From Dehalococcoidia bacterium (GTDB taxonomy: Bacteria; Chloroflexota; Dehalococcoidia; Dehalococcoidales; Fen-1064): 8,565 nt of DNA. A program made the translations under genes and the position numbers. Positions 5,552-8,565 of the stretch are shown piece after piece (within the stretch, counting starts at the first letter, position 1; each line of letters begins with the position of its first letter). The DNA lies in contig PMCB01000082.1 of NCBI GenBank assembly GCA_003153955.1, forward strand, positions 5,323 through 13,887, given 5' to 3'. The notes beneath the pieces are model-generated. The model ran no database searches. It was not told the origin of the DNA and saw only the letters and a program-made list of their open reading frames with translations.

Positions 5552-6925
5552 GTGTATAACGATAAACTCCCCCCTCACGATATTGCGGCAGAAGAAGCGG
5601 TTATCGGTTCGCTGTTAATTGACGGCGCGGCGATTTACGAGATTGCGACGCTGCTGGAAAAAGATGATTTTTATCACGAGCCGCACCAGTATTTATACGC
5701 GGCCTGCGTCTCGCTTTATGCACGCAGCGAAGCGATTAACCAGATCACCGTGGCGCAGGAAATGGACCGGCTGGGGAAACTGGAACAATGCGGCGGGGTC
5801 GCCTATCTCTCGCACCTTATTTCGGTGGTGCCGACGCCGCTGGATATCCTGGATTACGCGCAAATCGTTTACCGCCTGTCCATCAGCCGCCATTTGATAT
5901 CGGCGGGACAGCAAATCACCAACATCGGTTTCATGGCGGACGCCGAACCGCGCGCCAGCATTAGTAAAGCGGAAGACATCCTGCTCAAACTGGCCCAGAC
6001 ACGCGGCACGCGTGATTTCCTGCATGTCCGGCAGGTGCTGGACTTGTACTTCGAACCGAAGCCCTTAGGGGAAGACGGCGAAGTGGTTCCCATCACCAAA
6101 GTGATGTCCGGTTTTAACGCGCTGGACAATATCACCGGCGGATTCGGGCGTTCCGACCTGATTATCGTGGCCGGGCGTCCCGGTATGGGCAAAACATCTT
6201 TTGCTTTGAACATCGCGCGGAATGCCTGCGTCGAACAGAATGCCTGCGTGGCCATTTTCAGCCTGGAAATGTCCAGCGAGGAACTGGTCACGAGGCTGAT
6301 TTCAACCGAAGCCAGCGTCCTTTCAACGCATGTCCGCCTGGGCATGCACTCGGAAATGGACGAGCGGAAAATCCTGAGCGCCATCGGTACGCTTTCCGAA
6401 ACCAAGATTTACATCGACGATTCGCCGAAACTGCGCATGTCCGAAATCCGCAGTAAAGCGCGCCGCCTTTTATACGAACAGAAAGTCAATCTGATTATTA
6501 TCGACCACCTGGGCCTGATTGACGCCGACGGCTATATGAATAACCGTGTGCAGGAAATCGGGTATATCACCCGCAACCTGAAGGCTTTAGCCCGTGATTT
6601 ACAGGTGCCGGTCATCGCCGTTTCCCAGTTGAGCCGCGCCGCTGAAGTCCGGCAGGACCGCTCGCCGCAGCTTTCCGATTTAAGGGACTCCGGCACCATC
6701 GAGCAGGACGCGGATATGGTCATTTTCATCTACCGGCAGGATTATTATTATCCCACCCGGGAAAAATGGGAGATTGAACATCCTGACAAAGAATATCCAG
6801 AAGGAATCGCCAATATCAGCGTGGCAAAACACCGCAACGGTCCGACCGGCGAAGTCAGCATCCATTTCACTCCGAAGTATTACCGGTTTGAGAATATCGC
6901 GGCGCAGGAAGAAAGCCTGTTATGA
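5552..6925 (+). CDS. dnaB: Replicative DNA helicase DnaB
   Basis: A 457-residue hexameric 5'-3' helicase that unwinds DNA at the replication fork. Residues 4-105 are the helical N-terminal domain (PPHDIAAEEAVIGSLL), which binds primase. After a linker comes the RecA-like domain from about 180 (TGFNALD-type motif SGFNALDNITGGF at 186-198). Walker A is AGRPGMGKTS at 207-216, the catalytic Glu is in FSLEMS (Glu239), and Walker B is LIIIDHLGLI at 314-323. The DNA-binding-loop region ends at SQLSR (358-362), followed by PQLSDLRDSGTIEQDAD (372-388). The arginine-finger motif is KHRNGPTG at 426-433. Walker B reads DHLGL where DYLQL is usual. The start is GTG at 5552 with GAGGAG nine bases upstream. 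No intein is present. The stop overlaps the next gene by four bases (ATGA). Confidence 0.96.
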   Translation: MYNDKLPPHDIAAEEAVIGSLLIDGAAIYEIATLLEKDDFYHEPHQYLYAACVSLYARSEAINQITVAQEMDRLGKLEQCGGVAYLSHLISVVPTPLDILDYAQIVYRLSISRHLISAGQQITNIGFMADAEPRASISKAEDILLKLAQTRGTRDFLHVRQVLDLYFEPKPLGEDGEVVPITKVMSGFNALDNITGGFGRSDLIIVAGRPGMGKTSFALNIARNACVEQNACVAIFSLEMSSEELVTRLISTEASVLSTHVRLGMHSEMDERKILSAIGTLSETKIYIDDSPKLRMSEIRSKARRLLYEQKVNLIIIDHLGLIDADGYMNNRVQEIGYITRNLKALARDLQVPVIAVSQLSRAAEVRQDRSPQLSDLRDSGTIEQDADMVIFIYRQDYYYPTREKWEIEHPDKEYPEGIANISVAKHRNGPTGEVSIHFTPKYYRFENIAAQEESLL

Positions 6926-7623
6926 ACGACTTTAGCGGTTTTCCGGCAAGAATGGAATATACCCCGGTGCCAAATATTTTCCTGAACAGCCTGCTGGCGG
7001 AAATAACCGACACAGCGGAATTGAAGGTGACACTGCATCTTTTCCGCTTATTATATTTTAAAAAAGGTTCCCCCCAGTATGTCACCTATAGCGAACTGCT
7101 CAGCGATGCCGGGTTGATGTCCTGCATTAACAACGATGAAGAAATATTGCGGCAGGCGCTGGCAGCGGCCGTGCAAAGAAAGACGATTCTGCATGCCGCC
7201 GCGGAAGACGGCAAACATGAAGATATTTACCTGCTGAATACGGCAGCCAACCGGGAAGCCGTCGGGAAAATTGAAGACGGGGAAAAGCAATTCGCGGGAT
7301 TTGAAACGAAGCGTGTCATCCCCGAAGTTCCCGCGGCAGCGCAGCCTAACATTTTTACGATGTACGAGGAAAACGTCGGGTTATTGACGCCGATGATCGC
7401 GGAAGAATTGCGGGACGCGGAAAAAATGTATCCCGAATCCTGGATAAAGGACGCTATCAAAGAAGCGGTGAACGCCGGAAAACGGAACTGGCGGTACATA
7501 GCCGCCATCCTGGAACGGTGGGCAACCGAAGGCAAAAGCGATGGAACACATCTCAGAGATTTTAAAAAAACAGACCCTGACAAATTCATCAAAGGCAAAT
7601 ACGGCCATGCCGTCAAACGCTGA
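6922..7623 (+). CDS. DnaD-domain primosome-type protein
   Basis: A 233-residue protein. Residues 143-205, beginning NIFTMYEENVGLLTP, match the DnaD/DnaB-like C-terminal domain found in Gram-positive primosome proteins and phage replication proteins. It carries the YxxxIxxxW motif that contributes to DNA binding, as Y192, I196 and W200 in RYIAAILERW. Residues 1-110 (FLNSLLAEITDTAELKVTLH onward) look like a winged-helix N-terminal domain. A charged linker spans about 112-140. In Firmicutes DnaD acts early in primosome assembly and remodels DNA; a similar role here is inferred. It starts inside the dnaB stop (ATGA overlap), so translational coupling is likely. Its last 28 codons overlap the next gene in another frame. 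I give no symbol because orthology to dnaD is not proven. Confidence 0.82.
   Translation: MNDFSGFPARMEYTPVPNIFLNSLLAEITDTAELKVTLHLFRLLYFKKGSPQYVTYSELLSDAGLMSCINNDEEILRQALAAAVQRKTILHAAAEDGKHEDIYLLNTAANREAVGKIEDGEKQFAGFETKRVIPEVPAAAQPNIFTMYEENVGLLTPMIAEELRDAEKMYPESWIKDAIKEAVNAGKRNWRYIAAILERWATEGKSDGTHLRDFKKTDPDKFIKGKYGHAVKR
7528..7532 (+). promoter_or_regulatory. Ribosome binding site favouring the upstream start of the DnaC-like gene
   Basis: GAAGG lies eight bases before the ATG at 7541, inside the DnaD-domain gene. The rival ATG at 7607 has only a distant AAAGG about 12 bases away. Together with the DnaC-like MEHISEILKK start, this favours 7541. Confidence 0.5.
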
Positions 7624-8565
7624 GCCGCTGCCAGCTGAAGAGCCCGAGAAAGTTTGTCCGGTCTGTAAAGGCGCGCGGTTCGTGCACCCGCTGTTGTCGC
7701 CGGGCAAACCCGATTACAACCGTATCGTGCCGTGTCGTTGTGTCGAGCAGGAAGGGGATACCAAAAGGCAATCCCGACTGCAGACTTACAGCAACCTCGG
7801 CACGCTGACCCGCCTGACATTTGCCAATTTAATCCCAGAAGGCAAAGTCAAGGAATCCGCCAGTCAGGAACAATTCCACCGGGTCTATGACGCGGCTAAG
7901 AAATTTGCTGCCAAACCGGAAGGCTGGCTGGTGATTACCGGGCATTCCGGCTGCGGGAAAACCCATCTGGCTGCGGCGATTGCCAACGAACGCATCGCGC
8001 ACAAGCAACCGGCTTTTTACGTTACGATTCCTGACCTGCTGGACCACCTGCGGGCCAGTTTCAGCCCCGGCAGCGAGATGCCCTATGACGAATTCTTCGA
8101 CCAGGTAAAGAACGCGCCGTTGTTGATTATGGACGATTTCGGGGCGCAATCCAGCACCCCCTGGGCCAAAGAAAAGCTCGACCAGTTATTGAACCACCGG
8201 TATGCCCACCGCCTGCCGACCGTGATCGTTTCCATCGTGCCTGTTGAGGAACTGGAAGACCGGGCGCGCAGCCGGTTGAACAATACCGATTTTTGCCAGA
8301 TATATACCATCGGCAGCAAACCGCCGGCGCTTTATTCCAACGGCTGGGCGCCGTGGTTCGAACTGCAGAAAAAAATGACTTTCGAGAGTTTCGACTGGAA
8401 ACGGGTCAACTTACCGCTGGAGCAGCGGCAGAACCTGGAGGCGGCTTATAACCTGGCGCTGGATTTTGCCAAATCCCCGGAAGGCTGGCTCGTTTTTGCG
8501 GGCGTCAACGGCAGCGGCAAAACGCATTTAGCTTCGGCGATTGTCAATTACCGCTACAAACTGGG
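7541..8565 (+). CDS. DnaC-like AAA+ helicase loader with tandem ATPase modules, partial (3' end missing)
   Basis: 341 codons are visible before the window edge. From the ATG at 7541 the protein begins MEHISEILKK, like the short helix at the start of many DnaC-type loaders. A zinc-ribbon-like set follows (C39xxC42, C65xC67). The first AAA+ module has Walker A GHSGCGKTH at 134-142, Walker B LLIMDDFG at 194-201 and arginine-finger box RSRL at 243-246. A second module starts at about 279 (MTFESFDWKR) with Walker A GVNGSGKTH at 321-329, then runs off the edge. GAAGG lies eight bases before 7541. An ATG at 7607 is an alternative start, giving a product 22 residues shorter without the helix. The expected role is loading DnaB, given the overlapping dnaB and DnaD-domain genes. 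IstB-like transposition ATPases are related, but nothing transposon-like is near. Confidence 0.82.
   Translation, partial: MEHISEILKKQTLTNSSKANTAMPSNAEPLPAEEPEKVCPVCKGARFVHPLLSPGKPDYNRIVPCRCVEQEGDTKRQSRLQTYSNLGTLTRLTFANLIPEGKVKESASQEQFHRVYDAAKKFAAKPEGWLVITGHSGCGKTHLAAAIANERIAHKQPAFYVTIPDLLDHLRASFSPGSEMPYDEFFDQVKNAPLLIMDDFGAQSSTPWAKEKLDQLLNHRYAHRLPTVIVSIVPVEELEDRARSRLNNTDFCQIYTIGSKPPALYSNGWAPWFELQKKMTFESFDWKRVNLPLEQRQNLEAAYNLALDFAKSPEGWLVFAGVNGSGKTHLASAIVNYRYKL

Noticed and set aside
7227..7820. A 197-codon minus-strand frame antisense to the DnaD-domain and DnaC-like genes.
   Set aside because: Low-complexity, Ser/Arg/Ala-rich translation typical of an antisense shadow, while the plus-strand proteins have clear motifs.
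1..8565. CRISPR arrays, insertion sequences, tRNA genes or phage genes.
   Set aside because: I saw no regularly spaced repeats, transposase frames, terminal repeats with target duplications, or cloverleaf-like segments.

Overview
The window looks like a chromosomal segment of a bacterium, most plausibly from the Chloroflexota (Dehalococcoidia-like). That placement is an inference from the run rplI, dnaB, dnaD-like, dnaC-like and from the general look of the proteins; no rRNA or other phylogenetic marker beyond L9, DnaB and a NusA fragment is present. Genes are dense, codon use looks uniform, and I see no insertion sequence, phage gene, CRISPR array or tRNA.

Layout. Minus strand, left: the first 45 codons of nusA run off the left edge, preceded (towards higher coordinates) by a short leader with an intrinsic-terminator-like hairpin and a good sigma-70-type promoter. 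An EpsC-type serine O-acetyltransferase gene (424-1380) lies upstream on the same strand. A divergent intergenic region (1381-1674) holds a strong -10 box framed by repeated CAGGTA/TACCTG elements. Plus strand, middle: an M20 amidohydrolase, plsX (11 bases later) and trxB (32 bases later) form a probable operon joining amide hydrolysis, phospholipid-precursor synthesis and thiol redox. A 214-base AT-rich gap (4850-5063) carries a perfect 9-bp hairpin and a candidate promoter. Plus strand, right: rplI, dnaB, a DnaD-domain gene and a DnaC-like AAA+ gene cut by the right edge are tightly packed or overlapping, and form a translation/replication-initiation operon.

How the genes work together. DnaB is the replicative helicase, the DnaD-like protein a probable primosome/DNA-remodelling factor, and the DnaC-like protein the probable helicase loader; their translational coupling argues for joint function. 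The most notable item is the loader. It has a short N-terminal helix, a four-cysteine zinc-ribbon-like motif, one complete AAA+ module, and then the start of a second AAA+ module with its own Walker A motif. That tandem architecture differs from the single AAA+ domain of classical DnaC and DnaI. Second in interest is the nusA leader, where the likely promoter lies upstream of a terminator-like hairpin that every transcript from it would cross before reaching the gene for a termination factor.
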